Source: JACKII01 sp041687435 (GTDB lineage: Bacteria; Pseudomonadota; Alphaproteobacteria; Bin95). From it: a DNA stretch of 64,000 nucleotides. The DNA lies in NCBI GenBank assembly GCA_041687435.1, contig JAWLBX010000011.1, forward strand, positions 58,593 through 122,592, read 5' to 3'. Positions 1 through 7,422 of this stretch are shown one piece after another. The stretch's first letter is position 1; each line of letters begins with the position of its first letter. Below the pieces are notes generated by a model, which had not been told where the DNA came from, made no database searches, and worked only from the letters and a program-made list of their open reading frames with translations. Both the position numbers and the translations under genes were made by a program.

Positions 1-285
1 CTGGCCGAGGCTGTCCGCAATTTTTCGGAACAAAACGCCATTGTGTCCAAGGAACTGGCCAAGGACACCTGGACCAGCACCGACATCGAGACGATCCACG
101 AGGCGACCTATTCGCTGGAGCTCGCCCTGGAAGAGATCAATGAGGCGATGGAGGAACTGGCCGAGAAGCTGGAGCGTGTCCACCGCCTCTCCGAAAAGCA
201 TGAAGAGGCCGACCTGCGCGAAGCTACGGCCGACTATCTGGAAACGGCGGAAACCGTCATTCCGTCGAAGCCTGCGGCGGACTAG
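1..285 (+). CDS. C-terminal part of a coiled-coil hypothetical protein
   Basis: The reading frame is open from the first base and stops at 283-285, so only the last 94 residues are visible and the start lies outside the window. The fragment is very acidic and alanine/glutamate/leucine-rich, with a heptad-like pattern (about residues 35-75) that predicts one long helix or coiled coil. The pattern of paired helices vaguely recalls the small DUF6746-type proteins, but that is a weak recollection. No catalytic motif is visible. Function unknown. Confidence 0.7.
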   Translation: MAEAVRNFSEQNAIVSKELAKDTWTSTDIETIHEATYSLELALEEINEAMEELAEKLERVHRLSEKHEEADLREATADYLETAETVIPSKPAAD

Positions 286-300
286 CCGCCAGCGGGCCGC

Positions 301-1116
301 TTATTCCGCCCAGCGCGGCTTGCGCTTCTCGATGAAACTGGCCACGCCTTCGCGGCCTTCCTCGCTCAGCATGCAGCGGGCGAACGCGTAGCCGCCAGCC
401 TGCCGCGCTTCTTCTGGGGAAAGGCGCGGCAGCGCCATCAGCAGCGCCTTGGTCTCCGCATTCGCGGCAGGGCTGCAACTGCGCACGCCGGTGCGGATAT
501 CCAATTCCGTGGCACCCAGCGCGGCCTCCGTCGCGACCACATAATCGGCAAGCCCAAGGCGCGCTGCCTCCTCGCCCCGAAAGCGACCGCCGGTCAGCAT
601 CAACCGGCGCGCGGCCGGCAATCCGATGCGGCCGACCACGAACGGGGCGATCTGGGCGGGGACAATGCCGATCTGCGTTTCCGTCATCGAAAACAGCGCA
701 TCCTGGGTCACGACCACGATATCGGCACAGCAGGTCAGCCCCAGCCCGCCGGCGATGGCCGCGCCCTGCACCAGCACGACCACGACCTGCGGCAGCGTGT
801 TGATGGCGCCGAACAGTTCGCCGGTTTCTGCATTGGCGGCGGCGACGTCGTCCAGGTTTTGCTCGCCGCCCTGGAACACGCTTTGAAAGCCTTTGATATC
901 GCCGCCGGCACAGAACACGCGGCCCTTGCCGCGAAGCGTGACACCCCGCAGCGTCCGGTCCTCCCGCACCGCCGCGACCACGGCGCCCAACTCCGCCGAA
1001 ACCTCCTTCGACAGCGCATTGCGCGCCTCCGGACGGTTGAACCAGATGGTGAGCCAGTCGGCCTCGCGCTCCAACAGAAAATGCTGGCATTCGGGCAAAG
1101 CGGATACGGCAGTCAT
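301..1116 (-). CDS. enoyl-CoA hydratase/isomerase family protein
   Basis: A 271-residue crotonase-fold protein. It carries the usual CoA-binding and oxyanion-hole segments: GKGRVFCAGGDIKGF near residue 70 and QGAAIAGGLGL near residue 115. Crotonases hydrate or isomerise acyl-CoA thioesters, typically in beta-oxidation. The exact substrate cannot be read from the sequence. The frame stays open far upstream (to 2187), but that extension is antisense to the next gene. The ATG at 1116 gives the normal family length. It is transcribed divergently from the alpha/beta hydrolase at 1267, sharing a 150-base promoter gap. Confidence 0.88.
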   Translation of the reverse strand: MTAVSALPECQHFLLEREADWLTIWFNRPEARNALSKEVSAELGAVVAAVREDRTLRGVTLRGKGRVFCAGGDIKGFQSVFQGGEQNLDDVAAANAETGELFGAINTLPQVVVVLVQGAAIAGGLGLTCCADIVVVTQDALFSMTETQIGIVPAQIAPFVVGRIGLPAARRLMLTGGRFRGEEAARLGLADYVVATEAALGATELDIRTGVRSCSPAANAETKALLMALPRLSPEEARQAGGYAFARCMLSEEGREGVASFIEKRKPRWAE

Positions 1117-1266
1117 GGGACAATCTCGAACGGTTGCGGGTAGGGATATGCGCCCAGTGTGGCCGCAGCTCTCTATCATGGCGAGCCCTAATTGTCTTTC
1201 GCGAGCCCTGCGCTCGGGATAGGCTACGCCGCTTATCTTGTCCGCCGAAACCGTCAGGCCCTGCCG

Positions 1267-2127
1267 ATGTCCGCCGCTGCCATTACCGCCACTGCCGCCG
1301 AATTCCATACCGATGACGGGTTGCGCCTTGCTGCGGACCGCTGGGGTAGCGGCGGCCGGACCGTGCTGCTGTTCCACGGCGGCGGCCAGACCCGGCATGC
1401 CTGGGGCGGTGCAGCAGAGCGGCTGGCACAGGCGGGCTGGACCGCCTACACCATCGACCAGCGCGGCCATGGCGAAAGCGACTGGCACCCGGAAGGCGCC
1501 TACACGATCGACCGGTTTGCGGAGGATGTGCGCGGCATCTGCCGCAGCTTTCCGACACCGCCCGCAGTGGTCGGCGCCTCGCTCGGCGGCATCGCATCGC
1601 TGCTGGCCCAGGGCGAATGCGAGGAAACCGTCCTTTCCGCTCTGGTGCTGGTCGATATCACGCCGCGGGTCGAACGCGCCGGGGTCGAGCGCATCATCAA
1701 CTTCATGGCGGCCAGGGCCGAAACCGGCTTTGCAACGCTGGAAGAATGCGCCGATTACGTCGCCAGCTATCTGCCGCACCGCAAGCGGCCGAAGGATCTT
1801 TCCGGCCTGATGAAGAACCTGCGGCTTCGCGACGATGGTCGCTATTACTGGCACTGGGACCCGCGCTTTGTCACCGACGCCGACCGGCGCATGGAGGATC
1901 GCGACCCGGAGCGCATGATCGCCGCCGCCAGACGCCTTTCCTGCCCGGTCATGCTGGTGCGTGGCGGCTCCAGCGATCTGGTGAGCGAGGAGGTCGCGCG
2001 GGAGTTTCTGGAGATCGTACCACAGGCTGAATTCGCCGACGTGGCCGGTGCCGGGCACATGGTCGCCGGCGACAAGAACGACGCCTTCACCGACGCGGTG
2101 CTGCCCTTCCTGGAACGGAACCACTAG
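1267..2127 (+). CDS. alpha/beta hydrolase
   Basis: A 286-residue alpha/beta-hydrolase-fold protein with all signature elements: an oxyanion loop HGGGQTRHAWGG after the first strands, the nucleophile elbow GASLGG, an acidic turn at GGSSDLV, and the late histidine in GAGHMVAGD. This is a serine hydrolase; whether it acts on esters, lactones or peroxides cannot be said. An in-frame start exists 75 bases upstream, but the ATG at 1267 gives the usual N-terminus for the family. It diverges from the enoyl-CoA hydratase. Confidence 0.87.
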   Translation: MSAAAITATAAEFHTDDGLRLAADRWGSGGRTVLLFHGGGQTRHAWGGAAERLAQAGWTAYTIDQRGHGESDWHPEGAYTIDRFAEDVRGICRSFPTPPAVVGASLGGIASLLAQGECEETVLSALVLVDITPRVERAGVERIINFMAARAETGFATLEECADYVASYLPHRKRPKDLSGLMKNLRLRDDGRYYWHWDPRFVTDADRRMEDRDPERMIAAARRLSCPVMLVRGGSSDLVSEEVAREFLEIVPQAEFADVAGAGHMVAGDKNDAFTDAVLPFLERNH

Positions 2128-2304
2128 CACCATGGCAGATTCTGCGCCAGCCGGGTTGCCGATGCCGGGCCAAAGCCTTACTTGCAAGTCTCAAGCACAC
2201 TGCCGGAGCGAACCGGGCCGGAAGCGGCGTGGCCGGCACTGGGTGTCAAACACTGGGCGACTGGCCCATCATCATGGTTTTTCTATTGCGGAGCCCGCGC
2301 CAAC

Positions 2305-2889
2305 ATGAACGATTCCCATCCGCCTTTTTCCGCGCATCAGGTGTTGGACTTTTGGTTCGGGGCGCCAGATTTCGCAGACTATGGCCAGCCGCGCAAGATC
2401 TGGTTTGCCAAGGATCCGGACTTCGACGCCGAGGTCCGCAAGCGTTTCAGCGGCCTGCACCAGGCGGCCAGCCACGGCATGCTCGATCATTTCTGGAAAG
2501 ACGTGGCCCTGCCGAACCTGGCGCTGGTGATCACGCTCGACCAGTTCTCGCGCCAGCTATACCGCGGGGAGGCCAAGGCATTCGCGCAGGACGCTCACGC
2601 CTTGCAGGTGGCCAAGCACGCGATTGACGAAGGCTTCGACCGCGATGCCCTGCCGGTGCAGCGCCTGTTCTGGTACCTGCCGTTCGAGCACAGCGAGAAC
2701 CTGTCAGATCAGGACCGGGCCATTGAGTTGATCGAACCGCTCGGCAATGCGGAATGGACCCGTTATGCGTGCGAGCACCGCGATGTGATCGCCCGTTTCG
2801 GCCGCTTCCCGCACCGCAACGCCGTGCTCGGCCGCGAGAACACGCCGGAAGAACAGACCTATCTGGACCAGCCCGGCGCCGGCTTCTGA
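2305..2889 (+). CDS. DUF924 family protein
   Basis: A 194-residue protein that opens with VLDFWFG, contains LDQFSRQLYR, and closes with FPHRN plus GRENTPEE. These landmarks are recognisable hallmarks of DUF924, an all-helical TPR-like family found widely in proteobacteria. Its biochemical role is not established. The ATG at 2305 places the conserved VLDFWFG segment near the N-terminus as in relatives, although the frame is open from 2182. It converges on proV with a 24-base gap. Confidence 0.88.
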   Translation: MNDSHPPFSAHQVLDFWFGAPDFADYGQPRKIWFAKDPDFDAEVRKRFSGLHQAASHGMLDHFWKDVALPNLALVITLDQFSRQLYRGEAKAFAQDAHALQVAKHAIDEGFDRDALPVQRLFWYLPFEHSENLSDQDRAIELIEPLGNAEWTRYACEHRDVIARFGRFPHRNAVLGRENTPEEQTYLDQPGAGF

Positions 2890-2901
2890 TCCCGCGCCGG
2901 G
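2872..2901. terminator. candidate hairpin between convergent genes
   Basis: Arms CCCGGCGC (2872-2879) and GCGCCGGG (2894-2901) pair perfectly across a 14-base loop and span the stop codon of the DUF924 gene. The hairpin sits where transcription of DUF924 and proV converges. There is no T-tract, so its role as a terminator is a guess. Confidence 0.3.
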
Positions 2902-2913
2902 GGCACTGCGGCC

Positions 2914-4119
2914 TCAAGCCTTGGGCGGCGTCTCGCCCTCTTCGTCCCGGTGTTCCGTCAGAACGCGGATCAACTGGCGTTTCGATATCACGCCCTTGAA
3001 CTGGCCGTCGTCATCGACCACGGCAACCGGCGTATCGGATTCTAGGATGGTAGGCAGTGCGTCTTCCAGGACGGAATCGGCGGAAACGGTCTGCGTATCG
3101 TCCGCCAGATCATAGAGGGTCTGGCTGTCGTTGCTTTTGGCTGCCGCGGTCAATTCTTCCTCGGTCACGACGCCGCGGAACTCGCCACCTTCGAACACAT
3201 AGCCATAATCGGCCTTCTTGCCCTGCATTTCCCGCAGGGCGGCATCGATGTTCTCGCTCGTCAACCGCAGGCTCGGCGGACGCATCACCACATCGACGGT
3301 CAGCACCCGCGCCCGGTTCACATCGCGCACGAAGGCAGCCACATAGTCGTCCGCCGGGTTCAGCAGAATATCCTCGGGATTGCCGACCTGGCTCAACCGG
3401 CCATCTTTCAGAATGGCAATCTTGTCGCCCAGCTTCAGCGCCTCGTCCAGGTCGTGCGTGATGAAGACAATGGTCTTGTTCAGCTTCTGCTGAAGCTCAA
3501 TCAACTGGTCCTGCATACCCGACCGGATCAACGGGTCCAGCGCGCTGAACGCCTCGTCCATCAACAGCACTTCGGGATCGCCGCAGAGGGCGCGGGCCAG
3601 GCCGACGCGCTGCTGCATGCCGCCGGACAGTTCCGCCGGGTAGGAGTTCTCGTAACCGGCCAGCCCGACAGTTTCGATCCATTCCGCCGCTTTTTCCTGG
3701 CGGGTTTTCTTGTCGATCCCCTGGATTTCCAGGCCATAGGCAACATTGTGGATGACGGGCCGATGCGGCATCAGGCCGAAGCGCTGGAACACCATCGCCA
3801 TTTTGGTCCGGCGGAACTCCCGCAACTCGCTTTCGTTCAGCTTGAGCACGTCCTGACCATCCACCAGTATCCGCCCCGCCGTCGGCTCGATCAGCCGGTT
3901 CAGGTGGCGGATCAGGGTGGATTTGCCCGAGCCGGAGAGGCCCATGACGACGAAGGTCTTGCTTTCCTCCATCGACAGGCTGATGTCGTGGAGGCCGACG
4001 GTATGGCCGGTTTCGGCCAGGATCTCGTCCTTGCCCTCGCCAGCCTGCGCCCGCGGCAGCACCGACTGCGGGTTGGGGCCGAAGATTTTGTAAACGTTTT
4101 CAACTTCGATTTTCGCCAT
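2914..4119 (-). CDS. proV: glycine betaine/proline ABC transporter ATP-binding protein
   Basis: A 401-residue ATPase of the ProV/OpuAA type that powers uptake of a quaternary-amine osmolyte. Walker A is at residues 60-68 (GLSGSGKST), the ABC signature LSGGMQQ at 164-170, and Walker B VLLMDEA at 184-190. The last ~125 residues form a CBS-like regulatory tail; in OpuA such domains sense ionic strength. It is the last gene of the proX-proW-proV operon, 45 bases after proW. The substrate is inferred from the family, so choline or carnitine remain possible. Confidence 0.93.
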   Translation of the reverse strand: MAKIEVENVYKIFGPNPQSVLPRAQAGEGKDEILAETGHTVGLHDISLSMEESKTFVVMGLSGSGKSTLIRHLNRLIEPTAGRILVDGQDVLKLNESELREFRRTKMAMVFQRFGLMPHRPVIHNVAYGLEIQGIDKKTRQEKAAEWIETVGLAGYENSYPAELSGGMQQRVGLARALCGDPEVLLMDEAFSALDPLIRSGMQDQLIELQQKLNKTIVFITHDLDEALKLGDKIAILKDGRLSQVGNPEDILLNPADDYVAAFVRDVNRARVLTVDVVMRPPSLRLTSENIDAALREMQGKKADYGYVFEGGEFRGVVTEEELTAAAKSNDSQTLYDLADDTQTVSADSVLEDALPTILESDTPVAVVDDDGQFKGVISKRQLIRVLTEHRDEEGETPPKA

Positions 4120-4164
4120 TGGGTTCCTGTTCCTTATGGTGTGCCCGGTCGCAAGGGGGCGGGC

Positions 4165-5052
4165 CTAGTGCCCGGCCCCGCGATGCTTCTGGATCCGGGC
4201 GCCATAGGCCTGGCTGACGCGGTCGAAGATGATCGCGATCGCAACAATGGCCAGGCCGTTGAGCAGTCCCATGGTGAAGTACTGGTTGGTAATGGCCTTC
4301 AGCACAGGCTGGCCAAGGCCCTTGACCCCAATCATGGACGCGATCACGACCATGGCGAGCGCCATCATGATGGTTTGGTTGATGCCGGCCATAATGTTCG
4401 GCATTGCCAGCGGAATCTGAACGCCGAACAGGCGCTGCCGGAAGTTCGCGCCGAATGCATCGGCGGCTTCGAGCACGTCCTTGTCCACCAGCCGGATGCC
4501 CAGATTGGTCAGGCGGATGACCGGCGGGATCGCATAGATCACCACCGCAATCACGCCCGGAACCCGGCCGATGCCGAGCAGCATGACCACGGGGATCAGA
4601 TAGACGAAGGGCGGCATGGTCTGCATCACGTCCAGCACCGGCGTGATCGATGACTGCGCACGGTCATACCGCGCCATCATCACCCCAATGGGGATGCCGA
4701 TGATGATCGACAGCACGGTGCAGACAAGGATGATCGATATGGTGCTCATCGTGTCTTCCCACATGCCGAAGAGACCGATGAGCACAAAGGCGACGGCGAC
4801 ACCGACGACCATCCAAAGGCTGCGCGCCGCGCCATAAGCCAAGGCTGCGACGACAACGATAATCAGCCACCACGGCGAATTCAGGAGCAGTTGCTCAAAC
4901 CAGATCATGAATTGCAGCAAAGGATCGAAGAAATCCTCGATCGCGATACCATAGGAACGTGAAAATTCCCGGTATGCACCATCGATTCCGCGTCTGATTT
5001 CCAACAATGTTTCACGTGGAAGCGCGGGAAATTCTACGAGCCATTCGGCCAT
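4165..5052 (-). CDS. proW: glycine betaine/proline ABC transporter permease
   Basis: A 295-residue inner-membrane permease. After a hydrophilic N-terminal stretch of ~65 residues there are several hydrophobic helices, then the typical BPD-transporter cytoplasmic loop around EAADAFGANFRQRLFGVQIPLAMPNIMAG, by which permeases of this class dock on the ATPase. Size and layout match ProW/OpuAB. The ATG at 5052 has a GAGAGG ribosome site upstream. It lies between proX and proV on the minus strand. A 13/16 match to a parS site falls inside this gene (5008-5023). Confidence 0.92.
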   Translation of the reverse strand: MAEWLVEFPALPRETLLEIRRGIDGAYREFSRSYGIAIEDFFDPLLQFMIWFEQLLLNSPWWLIIVVVAALAYGAARSLWMVVGVAVAFVLIGLFGMWEDTMSTISIILVCTVLSIIIGIPIGVMMARYDRAQSSITPVLDVMQTMPPFVYLIPVVMLLGIGRVPGVIAVVIYAIPPVIRLTNLGIRLVDKDVLEAADAFGANFRQRLFGVQIPLAMPNIMAGINQTIMMALAMVVIASMIGVKGLGQPVLKAITNQYFTMGLLNGLAIVAIAIIFDRVSQAYGARIQKHRGAGH

Positions 5053-5136
5053 CGGTCAGCCTCTCGGTGGTTGATTGATCTTTTTCTTAGGCACGGCCGC
5101 TCGCCGCGGCCGGCCGGGTGCCGTGAGCGGCAACAG

Positions 5137-5180
5137 CCGCCACCCATGTGCCGCCGCTTTTAGGTGGCACGGGGTGGCGG
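5137..5180 (-). promoter_or_regulatory. intercistronic hairpin between proX and proW
   Basis: In the 161-base gap after proX, CCGCCACCC (5137-5145) pairs with GGGTGGCGG (5172-5180). An inner stem, GTGCC (5048+100 = 5148-5152) with GGCAC (5166-5170), lies within. A stable stem after a binding-protein gene can protect the upstream message or attenuate readthrough. That would make more binding protein than permease, as known for other periplasmic ABC operons. The structure is seen; the function is inferred. Confidence 0.5.
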
Positions 5181-5213
5181 CAGAAGTCTCGATACTGGAA
5201 GGCATCGCCCGGG

Positions 5214-6215
5214 TTAGAGCGCGTCCTTCACGTTGGAAGCGACATCGGCGGGAACCCACTTGATCCACAGGTCCTCATACTTCTTGAGGAAGTAGCGGGC
5301 ACCATCCTCGCCGGGATACTGGTTGTCGTCCATGTAGGCCAGAACCTCGTTCGCGATTGCGTTCGACCAGGCCCGGTTGCCCAGATACTCCATGGCTTCC
5401 GGCGCACGCTTCGCGAAATCGTCGGTCACGACAGTCACGACCTTGGCCTTCGGCCAGTCATTCGCCTTCGGCTCAAGGCAGCCTTGCACCAGTGTGCAAT
5501 TGGTCCATTCTTCCGCATCGTGCTCAACCCCGAAGTCCAGCTTGTACATCGGATATTTGCCCAAAATGGCGGTCGGCGCCCAGTAGTAACCGACCCATGC
5601 CTCTTCCCGCTCATAGGCCTTGGCGATGGAGCCCGCGAGACCCGCGCCGGAGCCTGGATCGACCAAATCGAACCCTTTTTCTTCGGCGTCATAAGCGCGG
5701 AACAGGTTTTCGGTAACGATCTGACAATTCCAGCCTGCCGGGCAGCCATAAACGGCGCCCTTGTCCGACAATTCCGGATGCTTGAACAGATCGGGCCGCG
5801 CCAGGGCGTCCTCCACCGTCTCGATGTCCGGATTGGCGTCCTTTACATACTGGGGAATCCACCAACCTTCCTGGCCGCCATCCGTCAGGATCTCGGCTGC
5901 ATAGTGCAGGCGGCCTTCGGTGACGGCATCGTCGATCTGCTTTTTGACGCTGTTCGGCCAGATTTCAGGCGCGATATCCGGCTCGCCCTTTTCGACCATG
6001 GAAGTGGAGGTCGGCATCGTGTCGCCGGGGATCAACTCTACCGAGCAGCCATATCCCTCTTCCAGGATGATCTTGTCGACATAGGCGGCGAATTCGGCCG
6101 AAGCCCAGTTCATGTCGGCGATCGTGACACGGCCGCAATCCGCGGCTGCTGCCGGCTGCGTTCCGGCCAGCGCCAGAAGCGCGGCGCCTGCCATGGCAGT
6201 TATTGAATATCGCAT
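5214..6215 (-). CDS. proX: glycine betaine ABC transporter substrate-binding protein
   Basis: A 333-residue secreted binding protein of the ProX/OpuAC type. The first ~25 residues form a signal peptide ending in QPAAAA. The mature protein starts DCGRVTIADMNWASAE and is rich in tryptophan and tyrosine (EGWWIPQY, VGYYWAPTA), as expected for an aromatic cage that binds a quaternary ammonium. Several cysteines suggest disulfides. The frame extends to 6488, but the ATG at 6215 directly precedes the signal peptide. It is the first gene of the proX-proW-proV operon. Confidence 0.92.
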   Translation of the reverse strand: MRYSITAMAGAALLALAGTQPAAAADCGRVTIADMNWASAEFAAYVDKIILEEGYGCSVELIPGDTMPTSTSMVEKGEPDIAPEIWPNSVKKQIDDAVTEGRLHYAAEILTDGGQEGWWIPQYVKDANPDIETVEDALARPDLFKHPELSDKGAVYGCPAGWNCQIVTENLFRAYDAEEKGFDLVDPGSGAGLAGSIAKAYEREEAWVGYYWAPTAILGKYPMYKLDFGVEHDAEEWTNCTLVQGCLEPKANDWPKAKVVTVVTDDFAKRAPEAMEYLGNRAWSNAIANEVLAYMDDNQYPGEDGARYFLKKYEDLWIKWVPADVASNVKDAL

Positions 6216-6539
6216 CAGGATAACTCTCCCTACTCTCTGCTTTTGGTCCCAGTCTGTATGCGCGTGGAACAAATCCCAAACCCACTCCGCAAAGCGCAGC
6301 GCCAAGACAAATAACCTGCGAGGATTATTTTGATCGAGTTCACTGCGCTCCATTACAACCCCGACCTTCGAATGAAGCATACCGGATTGGCGAGTGGAAC
6401 CGCGTATCAGGACCGATCCAAAAACAATACTCTGACAGACTGCAAAAGTCGACCCCTTGCAGCCGGAAGGGATATCCGGCGATGTCAAGCGGGAAAATCG
6501 GGGCCCTGTAAGGCGAGGCCGGCGCGGGGCCAGCCGGCC
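6216..6539. other. intergenic region upstream of proX
   Basis: These 324 bases contain no convincing gene. The stretch lies between two minus-strand genes and must carry the promoter of proX. It is visibly more A+T-rich than its surroundings around 6300-6440, which fits a promoter. I could not pick out a convincing -35/-10 pair, riboswitch or terminator. Confidence 0.6.
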
Positions 6540-6839
6540 TTACATGCGTCCCGCAGCAGCCCGGTCGATGGCCTTGGCCAGGCGAATGTCGCGATCGGTC
6601 ACGCCACCCGCGTCATGACTGGCCAGCGTGATATCCACCTGCGCATAGACATTGAACCATTCGGGATGGTGATCCATCTTCTCTGCCATCAGTGCGACCT
6701 CCGTCATGAAGGCAAATGCCGTGCGGAAATCGGCAAAGCGGAACGACCGGAAAATCGCATCCCGCCCTTCCACCTCGCGCCAGTCGGGCAGGCTTTCCAG
6801 CGCTTCGTGCCGGGCGTCGCCGGTCAGTGGTGTAGGCAT
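6540..6839 (-). CDS. phhB: 4a-hydroxytetrahydrobiopterin dehydratase
   Basis: A 99-residue pterin-4a-carbinolamine dehydratase. The enzyme dehydrates the carbinolamine formed when phenylalanine hydroxylase turns over, regenerating the pterin cofactor. The active-site segment EKMDHHPEWFNVYAQVDITLASHD, with its paired histidines and HPEW, is unmistakable, and the length is typical. No phenylalanine hydroxylase is in the window. The ATG at 6839 gives the standard N-terminus. It diverges from the zincin gene at 6880 by only 40 bases. Confidence 0.93.
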   Translation of the reverse strand: MPTPLTGDARHEALESLPDWREVEGRDAIFRSFRFADFRTAFAFMTEVALMAEKMDHHPEWFNVYAQVDITLASHDAGGVTDRDIRLAKAIDRAAAGRM

Positions 6840-6879
6840 GACGATTGAACCTCCTGTAGCCGGATAGGATACCCCGGAC

Positions 6880-7302
6880 ATGGCCGAAATCTTGCCACCG
6901 ACCCTGGACGACCTGCAAGTGCTGGCCGACCGCGCCTTCGCCAGTATCCCGGCGGAACTGGCGCGGCATGTACAGGGCGTCGCCATTCTGATCGAGGATT
7001 TCCCGGATGCGGAAGTCGAACGCAGCATGGAACTGGATTTCCCGTTCGACCTGCTGGGCCTCTATCACGGCGTTTCCCTGGCGGAGAAAAGCTTCGGCGA
7101 CGCACCGAACGATCTGGACCGTATCTTCCTCTACCGCCGCCCGATCCTCGACTATTGGTGCGATACCGGAGAGGATCTGGCCCATGTGGTGCGCCACGTT
7201 CTGATCCACGAGATCGGCCACCATTTCGGCCTGTCCGATGCAGACATGGAGGCGTTGGAGGCGTTGGCCACCGACGACGATACAGACCCTCCCGCGCCCT
7301 GA
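6880..7302 (+). CDS. small zincin-like metallopeptidase family protein
   Basis: A 140-residue protein with a zinc-protease signature HEIGHHFGLSD starting at His110, in which His110, His114 and a downstream Asp would hold zinc. It matches the small zincin-like family formerly called DUF1025, which is common in alphaproteobacteria and lacks a signal peptide, so a cytoplasmic location is likely. Substrates are unknown. It lies 120 bases upstream of the caspase-like gene on the same strand, but that gene appears to have its own promoter element. Confidence 0.9.
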   Translation: MAEILPPTLDDLQVLADRAFASIPAELARHVQGVAILIEDFPDAEVERSMELDFPFDLLGLYHGVSLAEKSFGDAPNDLDRIFLYRRPILDYWCDTGEDLAHVVRHVLIHEIGHHFGLSDADMEALEALATDDDTDPPAP

Positions 7303-7341
7303 CCCCACGCCCTGGCCGGATCGCCGCAGCGGCCAGCAGAT

Positions 7342-7361
7342 CGGTTAACCGGCGGTTAACC
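7342..7361 (+). promoter_or_regulatory. putative CtrA box upstream of the caspase-like gene
   Basis: The sequence TTAACCGGCGGTTAAC (7345-7360) matches the alphaproteobacterial CtrA consensus TTAA-N7-TTAAC exactly. It is built from a direct repeat of CGGTTAACC at 7342-7350 and 7353-7361, eleven bases apart, and each repeat contains the palindrome GGTTAACC. It sits 62 bases before the ATG at 7423. TTAA is rare in this GC-rich DNA. CtrA binding is inferred from the motif only; a dimeric repressor operator is the alternative. Confidence 0.55.
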
Positions 7362-7422
7362 ATGCGTTGTCAGGCTAGCCTTTACGATTTGGTAATGGTT
7401 CAGCACTGCGGGAGCATAGCGC

